From an uncultured Oscillospiraceae bacterium (lineage in GTDB: Bacteria; Bacillota; Clostridia; Oscillospirales; Oscillospiraceae), in the NCBI GenBank assembly GCA_934636655.1, contig CAKUAS010000003.1, forward strand, positions 62,001 through 126,000: DNA of 64,000 nucleotides, in the 5' to 3' direction. The translations under genes were made by a program, and so were the position numbers. The notes under the pieces were generated by a model. It searched no databases. It was not told where the DNA came from and saw nothing but the letters and a program-made list of their open reading frames with translations. Shown piece after piece: positions 25,565 to 33,401 of the stretch. Within the stretch, counting starts at the first letter, position 1, and the number at the start of each line of letters is the position of its first letter.

Positions 25565-26723
25565 TATAAAAACGATAAACAAGATTTCGCCCGTCGGCCT
25601 TGATAAGCTCAAGGACAAGGGCTGCAATGTCGGCGAGGATATCGCCGTGCCCGACGGCATAATCGTCCGCAGTGCGGACATGCACAATTATGAGGTGAAC
25701 CCCGAGCTTCTCGGCGTTGCGCGCGCCGGGGCGGGCTATAATAATATTCCGATCGACAAATACGCCGAGATGGGCGTTGTCGTTTTCAACAGCCCCGGCG
25801 CGAACGCGGAGGCCGTCAAGGAGCAGACCGTGTGCTCGATGGTCATGGCCTCGCGCGACGTTATCGGCAGCATCGAGTGGGTAAAGAGTATTGCCGGTGA
25901 GGGAGATAGAATACCAACGCTTGTTGAAAAGGGCAAGTCCAATTTTGCAGGCCCCGAACTTATGGGCAAGACCGTCGGTGTCCTAGGCCTTGGCGCTACG
26001 GGCGCGCTGGTAGCGAACGCCTGTCTCGCGCTTGACATGAACGTCATAGGATACGATCCGTTCATGTCCGTCGACGCCGCGTGGAGGCTCTCTCGAGATG
26101 TTGTCAGAGCCGACGATATAAACGAGATATTCCGCAATTGCGACTATATAAGCATAAACATCCCCTATAACGAGGATACTCACCATATGCTCGACGCGAA
26201 GGCCTTTTCCGCCATGCGCGACGGCGTGAGGATCATTAACGAATCCCGTGCCGAGGTCGTTGACGATGACGCGATGCTTTTAGCTCTCGAATCCGGCAAG
26301 GTTGCAAAATACGTCACCGATTTCCCCAACGAGAAGATACTCGGCGGCAAGAATGTCATTGCTCTGCCGCACCTCGGCGCTTGCACGCCCGAGAGTGAGG
26401 ACCGCTGCGCAGAAATGGCCGCAAAGCAGCTTTACGAATACCTCAAAAACGGCAATATCACAAATTCCGTGAACCTGCCGTCGGCAAAGCTCGAACGCAT
26501 GGGTGTCTGCCGCCTGTGCGTAATCCACCACAACGTGCCCGGCATGATAAACCGCATCCTCGACTTGATAACGAAGAAAAACATCAACGTCGAGCACATG
26601 ATAAATAAGCCCCGCGGACAGTACGCCTACACGATCATCGACCTCAACGATGAGATATGGGACGACACGGCAAACACTATCCGCGCGATGGACGATGTAC
26701 TCCGCGTGCGAGTCCTGTTCTGA
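25557..26723 (+). CDS. serA: D-3-phosphoglycerate dehydrogenase
   Basis: 388 residues. NAD-binding motif GKTVGVLGLGATGALVAN near residue 140; the substrate-side ARAGAGYNNIPID and NSPGANAEAVKEQ; catalytic INESRAEVVDDDA and LPHLGACTPESED. A C-terminal ACT domain (about 318-388, CVIHHNVPGMINRIL) suggests serine feedback. It oxidises 3-phosphoglycerate, the first step of serine synthesis. It overlaps serC by 8 bp and ends at a strong terminator. A serB-type phosphatase is not in this operon. Confidence 0.94.
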   Translation: MFNIKTINKISPVGLDKLKDKGCNVGEDIAVPDGIIVRSADMHNYEVNPELLGVARAGAGYNNIPIDKYAEMGVVVFNSPGANAEAVKEQTVCSMVMASRDVIGSIEWVKSIAGEGDRIPTLVEKGKSNFAGPELMGKTVGVLGLGATGALVANACLALDMNVIGYDPFMSVDAAWRLSRDVVRADDINEIFRNCDYISINIPYNEDTHHMLDAKAFSAMRDGVRIINESRAEVVDDDAMLLALESGKVAKYVTDFPNEKILGGKNVIALPHLGACTPESEDRCAEMAAKQLYEYLKNGNITNSVNLPSAKLERMGVCRLCVIHHNVPGMINRILDLITKKNINVEHMINKPRGQYAYTIIDLNDEIWDDTANTIRAMDDVLRVRVLF

Positions 26724-26734
26724 AAAACGGTATG

Positions 26735-26764
26735 AAAAAAGCTCCCCGACAGGGGAGCTTTTTT
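26735..26764. terminator. Bidirectional terminator after serCA
   Basis: 13-bp perfect stem including A and T tracts (26735-26747 with 26752-26764), loop GACA, shared with the convergent kinase-like gene. Confidence 0.9.
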
Positions 26765-26773
26765 GAATTTAAA

Positions 26774-27370
26774 TTATTCTTCTCTGAGGCCGCGAGCCTT
26801 GATATAGCTCATGATGGTCTCAACGGTGCCGGCAACGCCGAGCTTGGAGCTGTTGATGCACAGGTCATAGTTCTGCGCGTCGCCCCAGACCTGATCGCTG
26901 TAGTACTTATAGAAGCTGGAACGATCCTTGTCGACTTCCTTGATCTTTTTGCGGGCCTGAGCCTCGTCAAGACCCTGACGCTCCTCGAGGCACTTGATGC
27001 GTGCGTCCATATCGCCGAGGATAAAGACACTGACGACATCGTCTCTGTCGTTGAGGACGTAATCGGCGCAGCGACCGACAAAGATGCAGTCCTCTTTGGA
27101 TGCGATCTCACGGATCGCGTCAAACTGTGCGGAAACTACCTCCATGTTCAGACGGAAATTCTCGTTCAGACCGTAGCCGCCTGCATGCAGAAGGAAAGCG
27201 GACATACGCTTTTCGTCGTATGCATTGATAAGCTCGCGGCTGAAGTCGGAATGCTTTGCCGCCTCGTCGACGATCTCTTTGTCATAGCACTTGATGCCAA
27301 GCTCTTTTGCAAGAAGTCTTGCGATCTCTCTGCCGCTCGAACCGTGCTGTCTGCCTATGGTGATAATCAT
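26774..27370 (-). CDS. Cytidylate kinase-like family protein
   Basis: 198 residues from the ATG at 27370, which follows GGAGG. The N-terminus MIITIGRQHGSSGREIARLLA is the P-loop form (GRxxGSxGxxI) of the cytidylate-kinase-like family common in clostridia. VGRCADYVL and a lid-like arginine-rich helix near residue 115-135 (RKKIKEVDKDR) follow. The true substrate of this family is unclear; it differs from canonical Cmk, so CMP kinase activity is only a guess. Monocistronic with its own promoter. Confidence 0.82.
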   Translation of the reverse strand: MIITIGRQHGSSGREIARLLAKELGIKCYDKEIVDEAAKHSDFSRELINAYDEKRMSAFLLHAGGYGLNENFRLNMEVVSAQFDAIREIASKEDCIFVGRCADYVLNDRDDVVSVFILGDMDARIKCLEERQGLDEAQARKKIKEVDKDRSSFYKYYSDQVWGDAQNYDLCINSSKLGVAGTVETIMSYIKARGLREE

Positions 27371-27421
27371 AAATGACGCCTCCAATTCAAATTCGTCGCT
27401 TTGTTTTTCTTTGATGATTCC

Positions 27422-27449
27422 ATTATAGCACTCTTTGTGAAAAAATCAA
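27422..27449 (-). promoter_or_regulatory. Sigma-A promoter of the cytidylate-kinase-like gene
   Basis: Minus strand TTGATT (27444-27449), 16-bp spacer, TATAAT (27422-27427). Confidence 0.7.
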
Positions 27450-27485
27450 CATACATAATTAATTTTTCTTGCATATATTTTTAGT

Positions 27486-28796
27486 ATGATAAGAAGGAAA
27501 AGACTTATTATGAATACCGCGCTGCTGACAGGCTCGTCGCTTGTGATGAGCCTTATCTCCATGTCGTTTCAGGTATGGCTTGCGGGCCGCATCGGCTCTG
27601 CCGGGATAGGGCTTTATCAGCTCGTCGTTTCGGTGTCGTTTCTGTGTACGACCTTTGCCATATCCGGCGTGAGATTTGCGGCGACGAGACTCGTCTCCGA
27701 GGAACTCGGCCGCGAGCGCGCCTACGGTATAAGCGGCGCTATGAGGCGCTGTTTTGTCTATAGCCTTATATTCGGAATGGCGGCATTTTTCCTCCTGAGA
27801 AGCGGAGCGGAGATGATCGGCTTCCTGTGGATAGGCGACGCGCGCACGGTGCGCTCGCTGCGCATCATGGCTTGCGCGATGCCTATGGTGTCGCTGTGCT
27901 CTGCTATCTCCGGCTACTTCACCGCCTGCGGCAGGGTATGGAAACCGACGGTCGTGCATTTTTTCGAGCAGATAATAACAATCGCGCTCGTTGCGTTTTT
28001 CCTCGCGCGTTCACCGTCGGGGGATATCGAGAAAAACTGCTCGGCCGTCATGCTCGGTACGGTCTGCGGCGATGCGATATCGCTTGTCATGATGCTGCTG
28101 TTTTACCTGACAGACCGCGGACGGCATGCAGACGGGGAAACGGCCGAGCTGCGCCTTACTTCGCGCATGCTGCATATCGCGCTGCCGCTTGCGTTTTCGG
28201 CCTACGCGCGCTCGGCTCTGTCGACGCTCGAGCATCTGCTCGTTCCGCGGGGACTTAAATCGGCGGGCTTTTCAGCCGACAGAGCACTGTCCGGCTACGG
28301 AACGATACAGGGTATGGTCATGCCGATAATTTCATTTCCGGCCTGCTTCCTCATGGCGCTCAGCGAGCTTATAATACCGGAGCTTACCGAGGCGCAGATG
28401 CGCGGCGAGCGTGAGGAGATACGGCGTACGGTGCGCAGCCTATTAAAAAAGGGCAGCGGCTATTCGCTTGCCGTTGCCCTTGCAATATTCCTTTTTGCCG
28501 ATAAGCTCGGTATTGCTATCTACTCCTCGCCCGATGCCGGACATTTTCTGCGCCTGCTTGCGCCGCTTATCCCGATCATGTACACCGATATGCTCTGTGA
28601 CGGCTGCCTCAAGGGACTGGGTCAGCAGATGTGGAACATGGGGATAAATATTCTCGACGCGCTCTTGGGCGTGCTGCTCGTGTGGAGAGTTTTGCCGGTG
28701 TATGCGCTGACGGGATATATATGCATCATCTACTTTAACGAGTGCCTGAATTTTGCCCTGAGCATGCTGCGGCTGAGGAAAGTTATTAGCCCTTAG
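27486..28796 (+). CDS. SpoVB-like flippase (MOP/PST polysaccharide transporter)
   Basis: 436 residues, about 12-14 membrane helices. MSFQVWLAGRIGSAGIGLYQLVVSV and FAISGVRFAATRLVSEE near the N-terminus are SpoVB/MurJ-like MOP family features. Such proteins flip lipid-linked precursors; SpoVB acts in spore cortex synthesis. ATG 27486 gives a K/R-rich start like homologs but has no ribosome site. ATG 27510 has AAGGAAAAG well spaced and is the alternative. Its 3' end overlaps the convergent ribU by 11 bp, and no terminator lies between them. Confidence 0.82.
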   Translation: MIRRKRLIMNTALLTGSSLVMSLISMSFQVWLAGRIGSAGIGLYQLVVSVSFLCTTFAISGVRFAATRLVSEELGRERAYGISGAMRRCFVYSLIFGMAAFFLLRSGAEMIGFLWIGDARTVRSLRIMACAMPMVSLCSAISGYFTACGRVWKPTVVHFFEQIITIALVAFFLARSPSGDIEKNCSAVMLGTVCGDAISLVMMLLFYLTDRGRHADGETAELRLTSRMLHIALPLAFSAYARSALSTLEHLLVPRGLKSAGFSADRALSGYGTIQGMVMPIISFPACFLMALSELIIPELTEAQMRGEREEIRRTVRSLLKKGSGYSLAVALAIFLFADKLGIAIYSSPDAGHFLRLLAPLIPIMYTDMLCDGCLKGLGQQMWNMGINILDALLGVLLVWRVLPVYALTGYICIIYFNECLNFALSMLRLRKVISP

Positions 28797-29535
28797 CCGC
28801 CTTGCGCTCGGCAAGCTTTTTATCACCCTTGTGCAGCAGGGGAGATATGCGTTTATACAGAAGCATTGTAAGAACGGTCACGATAATGCCCTTTAAGAGG
28901 TTAAACGGCACTACGCAGAACAAAACGAGTGTCGAAACGCTGTTTATCGCGGAGTTTATGTCGCTGCCCATCTTGATTATCGCCTCGAGCGGCATGCCGA
29001 ACAGCTGCGCAAAGGTCGGCAGAAGGTAAACTGCGTTAAACAGGCTTCCGAATACGGTCATAACGAGCGTACCGGCGATCATGCCGATAAGCGCGCCGCG
29101 CTTGCTCTTTTTCATGTGGTATATACACGAGGCGGGAAGAACGAAGGAACAGCCGACGACGAAGTTTGCAAAGTCGCCGACAAATGCGGTGGTCGTACCC
29201 TTGAACACGAGCTTTACGATGATCTTGAGGAGCTCCGCCACCACGCCGGATACGGGCCCGAGGTAGAATGTGCAGATCATGATGGGGATCTCGCTGAGGT
29301 CTATCTCATAAAAGCTCGGCGCGAAGAACAGAGGGATCTCGATAAACATCAAAACGCCGGCCATTGCGGAAAATATCGCGGTGTAGGCAAGGAAATGCGT
29401 GCTGCCGAGCTTCTTGCGATTTTTCATCACAAAGCGCTCAAACAGCAGCGCCAGCACGAACAGCGCCGCGAATATGCCGAGGCATTCGAGCACGAACGAA
29501 AGGTTTTCACCTATCTGAGAGATAAGCTTGGACAT
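28786..29535 (-). CDS. ribU: ECF transporter riboflavin-specific S component RibU
   Basis: 249 residues. After an N-terminal helix (about 17-35) and a basic stretch, the S-component core shows AYTAIFSAMAGVLMFIEIPLFF and LSEIPIMICTFYLGPVSGVVAELLKIIVKL, typical of RibU. It binds riboflavin and works with a shared EcfAA'T module encoded elsewhere. GGAGGT precedes the ATG. The FMN riboswitch immediately upstream supports the substrate strongly. The extra N-terminal helix makes it longer than minimal RibU proteins (about 190-210 residues). Confidence 0.92.
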   Translation of the reverse strand: MSKLISQIGENLSFVLECLGIFAALFVLALLFERFVMKNRKKLGSTHFLAYTAIFSAMAGVLMFIEIPLFFAPSFYEIDLSEIPIMICTFYLGPVSGVVAELLKIIVKLVFKGTTTAFVGDFANFVVGCSFVLPASCIYHMKKSKRGALIGMIAGTLVMTVFGSLFNAVYLLPTFAQLFGMPLEAIIKMGSDINSAINSVSTLVLFCVVPFNLLKGIIVTVLTMLLYKRISPLLHKGDKKLAERKAAKG

Positions 29536-29555
29536 GGATTTGTACCTCCGAAATT

Positions 29556-29589
29556 AAAAATCACCCGAAAGAAAATATCTTTCAGGCGA
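29556..29589 (-). terminator. Intrinsic terminator of the FMN riboswitch
   Basis: Minus strand stem of 11 bp (29579-29589 with 29561-29571, two G-U pairs), 7-nt loop, then UUUUU (29556-29560). It lies between the aptamer and the ribU ribosome site, so it is the likely expression platform. Confidence 0.85.
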
Positions 29590-29608
29590 CGCAAAAATCA
29601 AAGCGTAC

Positions 29609-29718
29609 ATCTTCTACCATCCAGACTATACTGTCGGTACCGGAATCACACCGGTTCATGCCTTTCGGCTCGCGGACTATACCGCCGGTCGGGAAACACT
29701 CCCTGCCCTGAAGATATC
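29609..29718 (-). ncRNA. FMN riboswitch (RFN element)
   Basis: On the minus strand the conserved RFN blocks occur in order: AGGGCAGGG, TTCCCGACCGGCGGTA, AGTCCGCGAGCC, GATTCCGGTACCGACAGTATAGT and CTGGATGGTAGAAGATG (quoted in short parts). All core positions of the six-stem FMN aptamer seem kept. It controls ribU through the terminator at 29556-29589: FMN binding should stop transcription. Confidence 0.95.
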
Positions 29719-29771
29719 CTATTCGGTTACGAGCACATTATAACGCCGTGAATGTAAATGTCAATACCCTT

Positions 29772-29800
29772 TTGACATTTTTCTCATCTTGCCGTACAAT
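29772..29800 (+). promoter_or_regulatory. Sigma-A promoter of the SLOG gene
   Basis: TTGACA (29772-29777), 17-bp spacer, TACAAT (29795-29800). An in-frame ATG at 29799 lies inside the -10 box, so the promoter decides for the start at 29817. Confidence 0.85.
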
Positions 29801-29816
29801 GGAAAACGGTGATGTT

Positions 29817-30317
29817 ATGGAACACGGAAAAAGCTGCTGCTTTTCCGGCCACAGGCCGTCGAAGCTGCCATGGAAATATGATGAATCGGATATGCGCTGC
29901 ATCGAGTTTAAGGAAAAGCTGTTTGCCGTCATCGGCGCCGTGTACGACTCGGGGATAAAGCACTTTATCTGCGGCATGGCGCTCGGCTGCGATATGTATT
30001 GCGCCGAGGCCGTCATAAAGCTCAAAGCAATGCACTCGGATATAACGCTTCAGGCCGCCGTGCCGTACAGAGGACAGGCCGAGAGCTGGAACGAGTATAA
30101 CCGACGGAGATACGATCGCATTATCGATAATTGCGATGAGGTCACGGTGCTCTCCGAGAGCTACAGTCCCGCATGCATGGCGATACGCAACCGCTTTATG
30201 GTCGATAACGCAAGCGTACTTGTCGCCTGCTACGACGGTATGTCCGGCGGGACGTGGAATACCATCCGCTACGCGCAGAAAAAAGATATAGAGGTAATTC
30301 AACTGCCAATAGAATAA
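29817..30317 (+). CDS. SLOG-domain protein, YpsA/DUF1273-like
   Basis: 166 residues. SCCFSGHRPSKLPW at the N-terminus and FICGMALGCDMYCAEAV (about 50-66) are the paired SLOG/Rossmann-like motifs of the YpsA group; AVPYRGQAESWN and a final GGTWNTIRYA follow. SLOG domains bind nucleotides or related ligands; YpsA has been linked to cell division and stress in Bacillus, but the biochemical role is open. The start is set by the promoter position; the leader is only about ten bases. Confidence 0.82.
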   Translation: MEHGKSCCFSGHRPSKLPWKYDESDMRCIEFKEKLFAVIGAVYDSGIKHFICGMALGCDMYCAEAVIKLKAMHSDITLQAAVPYRGQAESWNEYNRRRYDRIIDNCDEVTVLSESYSPACMAIRNRFMVDNASVLVACYDGMSGGTWNTIRYAQKKDIEVIQLPIE

Positions 30318-30345
30318 AAACGCACCGCCGGGTGCGTTTTTTTTA
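30318..30345. terminator. Bidirectional terminator
   Basis: 10-bp stem (30318-30327 with 30332-30341) including A and T tracts, loop GCCG, T-run to 30345. It overlaps the 3' end of the convergent HAD gene (stop at 30343). Confidence 0.88.
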
Positions 30346-30984
30346 CTTTGTCAGGTATTCATAAAGATCGGCTGCATCCTCGGCAACATATACAGCGCCC
30401 TCGCGCTCGAGCTCGTCCGGTTCTGCGTAGCCGAAGCGTACGCCGATGCACTCAACGCCGCACTTTTTCGCGCCGATAACGTCGTATTTCCTGTCACCTA
30501 CCATGATCGCCTCATCGGGCGATATGCCGAACTGCGACAGAGCATATTCGATGACCTCCCACTTCTGGCCGCGCGTACCGTCGAGCTCAGAGCCGCAGAC
30601 AAGGTCGAAATTGTCCTGCATATCGTTCTTTTCGAGTATCTTCTGCGCAAAATGCCGAGGCTTGCTTGTCGCAACGGCGAGCTTTATGCCCTTTGCGTGC
30701 AGCTTTTCCATGAGCTCGTGCATCCCGGGGAAGGGGGTGCATTCTTCCCAGCCGACAGGTGTATAGCGTTCACGGTAGAACTCAACCGCTTTGTGCGCCT
30801 GCTCGGGGCTCATGTTATAGCGCAGAGCGAACATTTCGTCCAGCGGAGGCCCCGCAAAGCACATCAGGTCCTTCCTGTCGGCCTCGATACCCATTTTTTC
30901 GAGTGCGTACTGCACACTTTTTGTTATACCCTCGGCAGAGTCAAAAACCGTGCCGTCAAAGTCGAATAAAACGTAATTCTTCAT
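30343..30984 (-). CDS. HAD-superfamily phosphatase (phosphoglycolate phosphatase-like)
   Basis: 213 residues. HAD motif I D8-F-D10-G-T, a helical cap (about 16-80), motif II in VATSKP, and motif III/IV K plus MVGDRKYDVIGAKKCG. It matches the Gph/PgmB/PpaX subgroup with a small alpha cap; it could remove phosphate from phosphoglycolate, pyrophosphate or a sugar phosphate. GAGGTG ribosome site. The 277-bp inverted-repeat element ends about 20 bp upstream of its ATG, and the nearest minus-strand promoter lies beyond that element. Confidence 0.83.
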   Translation of the reverse strand: MKNYVLFDFDGTVFDSAEGITKSVQYALEKMGIEADRKDLMCFAGPPLDEMFALRYNMSPEQAHKAVEFYRERYTPVGWEECTPFPGMHELMEKLHAKGIKLAVATSKPRHFAQKILEKNDMQDNFDLVCGSELDGTRGQKWEVIEYALSQFGISPDEAIMVGDRKYDVIGAKKCGVECIGVRFGYAEPDELEREGAVYVAEDAADLYEYLTK

Positions 30985-31004
30985 TTTTCACACCTCTCAG
31001 ACGG

Positions 31005-31281
31005 CTTAAGCATAACGGGAGTATCCGAACTCCGCCTCGGCCATGATTTTTTGCCCTTTCTCCGCGTTATCGTCCTTGAAATACGTCAGTATTCCTGCGT
31101 CCTCTGCCTTGATAAAGAGCAAAAACTCAATGGCTGAGGTCTGCGATTTTTAAATGAGAGATGCGCGTTGCAGGCAAGGCTTTGCGATTAAGGAAGGCTG
31201 ACGCCTTGTGATTGAGCAAAACGAAGCCTGCGGCGCTCAAATCCGCTTAAAAACGGGTTCGTATGCTCCCTTTATGCTTAG
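31005..31281 (-). mobile_element. MITE-like element, copy A (277 bp)
   Basis: Bounded by imperfect terminal inverted repeats of about 25 bp (31005-31030 and 31257-31281), each starting with CTTAAGCATAA-like or CTAAGCATAA-like sequence and flanked by TA, as in IS630/mariner-type insertions. Same length and about 90% identity by eye to copy B in opposite orientation. No transposase. One strand holds a 46-codon open frame (31006-31149) ending in the terminal repeat. It fills most of the 400-bp gap between the HAD gene and recJ. Confidence 0.85.
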
Positions 31282-31309
31282 TCTAACATTAATGCAGACC
31301 CAATGTCAA
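31280..31309 (-). promoter_or_regulatory. Probable sigma-A promoter of the HAD gene, outside element A
   Basis: Minus strand TTGACA (31304-31309), 18-bp spacer, TAGACT (31280-31285). The -10 box touches the outer edge of element A, so the element would be transcribed as the leader. Confidence 0.5.
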
Positions 31310-31315
31310 TTGGTC

Positions 31316-31344
31316 TTGATAAACTGCGCTGATTTTGTTATTAT
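31316..31344 (+). promoter_or_regulatory. Probable promoter of the recJ operon
   Basis: TTGATA (31316-31321), 17-bp spacer, TATTAT (31339-31344). A TATAAT also occurs at 31342-31347, but its spacing is poor. Confidence 0.55.
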
Positions 31345-31385
31345 AATCTATTATAATAAATATTAAATTGAAGTAGTGTTTGTAG

Positions 31386-33401
31386 ATGAATTACAGTAAG
31401 TGGGAAATTAAAGAATATCAGACGAATAAGCTGAAAATGTTCACAGATGCGGGCTATCCCGTGCTGCTTGCGGCGATGCTCAGTGTGCGAGGCATTGGCA
31501 GCGTGGAGGAGGCGAAGAGCTTTCTTGACGGCGGCGCGGAGCTTTTGTGCGACCCCATACTCATGAAAGACATGGACAAAGCCGTCGCGCGGATAAAGCG
31601 CGCGCTCAGCGAACGCGAGACGGTGGCCGTTTACGGCGACTACGACGTTGACGGCATAACCTCGACCTGCCTTTTGTCCGACTGGCTGCGCAGCTGCGGG
31701 CTTGAGTGCTATCCGTATATCCCCGACCGTATCGGCGAGGGTTACGGGCTCAATAACGCGGCGATCGACACGCTGCACCGCAAGGGTGTGAGCCTTATTA
31801 TCAGTGTCGACTGCGGCATAACCGCAGCCGAGGAGGTGCGGCATGCAAGGGAGGTCGGCGTTGACCTTATCATAACAGATCACCACGAGTGCCGCGAGCA
31901 GACGATACCGGATGCCGTAGCCGTTATTGATCCGAAGCAGGATGACTGCGGATATCCGAACAAGGATCTTGCCGGAGTAGGCGTTGCGCTCAAACTTGTT
32001 TGCGCAGTCGAGGGCAAGAGCGAGGAAATAGTCGAGCGCTACGCGGACCTTGCGGCCATCGGCACCGTTGCCGATGTTGTGCCGCTCACGGGCGAGAACA
32101 GATACATCGTTCGCCGCGGACTTGAGATGCTCGGTGCCCCGTCTCGCCCCGGCCTTGCGGCGCTTCTGCGCGAATCCGGAGCTGCGGAAAAAAAGATATC
32201 GTCCTCGACCATCGGATTTTCGCTCGCGCCGCGCCTTAACGCGGCCGGCCGCCTCGGAGAGGTGTCCGTTGCCGGAAAACTGCTGATGACGCGCGATACT
32301 AAAGAGGCCGACACCCTTGCCGGTGAGCTGTGCGAACTAAACCGCCGCCGCCAGCATCTTGAGACCGAGATATGGGACGATGCCTCCGGTATGATGGACG
32401 GTAAAACGCCGCAGACGCCGATCGTCCTTGCAAGCGAAAAGTGGCACCAGGGCGTTATCGGTATCGCGGCCTCAAAGCTTGCCGAGCAGTATTCAAAGCC
32501 TACCATCATGATCTGCCTTGACGGTGACAAGGGCAAGGGCTCATGCCGAAGCTACGGCGGCTTTAACCTGTTTGATGCGCTGTCTGCATGCTCGGAATAT
32601 CTCGAGGGCTTTGGCGGGCATGCGCTCGCGGCCGGACTTAATATAAAGCGCGATAAGCTCAGGCAGTTCTGCCGCGCTTTCAGCGAATACTATGAAAACA
32701 ATAAGCCTACGGAGCTGCCTACGCTGAGCTGCGATATTCAAATAACAGATCCGAAGGTTTTGGACATGAAGGGCGTCGATTCGCTCTCGCGGCTCGAGCC
32801 TTACGGCAGCGGAAACCCGAAGCCGACGCTGTGCATCATAGGAGCAAGACTGGAAAGAATAACGCCCATCGGCGGCGGAAAGCACCTGCGCCTCAGTATA
32901 AGCTACAAGGGAACGGAGTTTGAGTGCGTGTTCTTTTCGCACTGTGAGTCCGATCTCAATCTAAAGGCCGGCGACAGGGTGGATGTGGCGTTCACTCCGC
33001 AGATAAACGAGTTCAGGCTGCGCCGCAGCGTGCAGCTTCAGATAACGGCGATAAGAAAACACGATCCCAAGCCGCTGTGCGGCATGATCCTTGACGATGA
33101 GCTGCCCGTTCGGGAGGCTTCGCCATATTGCCCGGACCGCGGCGCCTTTGTAAAGGCATGGCGAAGATTACAGGCAGTCGGCGGCTCGGTCGCGGGTGAC
33201 CTTGACGGTATAATAAGCCAATGCCCGCACGGGATAGAGCCGGAGAGATTCTGCATATGCCTGCGCGTTTTGTGCGAGCTTGGGCTGCTGCGCACCGTCA
33301 AGCCCGGTTCGGTATTCGGCGCAAAGATAGTTTCCGGCAGCGCCAAGGTCAATCTTGAAAGCTCGGAGCTTATAAAACGCTTGAAAGCGAGACGTTCATG
33401 A
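31386..33401 (+). CDS. recJ: Single-stranded-DNA-specific exonuclease RecJ
   Basis: 671 residues. DHH-family metal motifs: AVYGDYDVDGITST (about 80-92), a further Asp in SVDCGITA, and TDHHECRE (about 163-170). The DHHA1 domain contains GGHALAAGLNI near residue 418, and an OB fold follows. A C-terminal extension of about 100 residues (after VQLQITAIR) is common in clostridial RecJ. It degrades single-stranded DNA 5' to 3' in repair and recombination. The ribosome site is weak. Its stop overlaps the relA ATG. Confidence 0.93.
   Translation: MNYSKWEIKEYQTNKLKMFTDAGYPVLLAAMLSVRGIGSVEEAKSFLDGGAELLCDPILMKDMDKAVARIKRALSERETVAVYGDYDVDGITSTCLLSDWLRSCGLECYPYIPDRIGEGYGLNNAAIDTLHRKGVSLIISVDCGITAAEEVRHAREVGVDLIITDHHECREQTIPDAVAVIDPKQDDCGYPNKDLAGVGVALKLVCAVEGKSEEIVERYADLAAIGTVADVVPLTGENRYIVRRGLEMLGAPSRPGLAALLRESGAAEKKISSSTIGFSLAPRLNAAGRLGEVSVAGKLLMTRDTKEADTLAGELCELNRRRQHLETEIWDDASGMMDGKTPQTPIVLASEKWHQGVIGIAASKLAEQYSKPTIMICLDGDKGKGSCRSYGGFNLFDALSACSEYLEGFGGHALAAGLNIKRDKLRQFCRAFSEYYENNKPTELPTLSCDIQITDPKVLDMKGVDSLSRLEPYGSGNPKPTLCIIGARLERITPIGGGKHLRLSISYKGTEFECVFFSHCESDLNLKAGDRVDVAFTPQINEFRLRRSVQLQITAIRKHDPKPLCGMILDDELPVREASPYCPDRGAFVKAWRRLQAVGGSVAGDLDGIISQCPHGIEPERFCICLRVLCELGLLRTVKPGSVFGAKIVSGSAKVNLESSELIKRLKARRS

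Noticed and set aside
30985..31004. Target-site duplications longer than TA for elements A and B
   Set aside because: Comparison of the flanks shows only TA at both ends; the flanking CTTA and TAAG are part of the inverted repeat.
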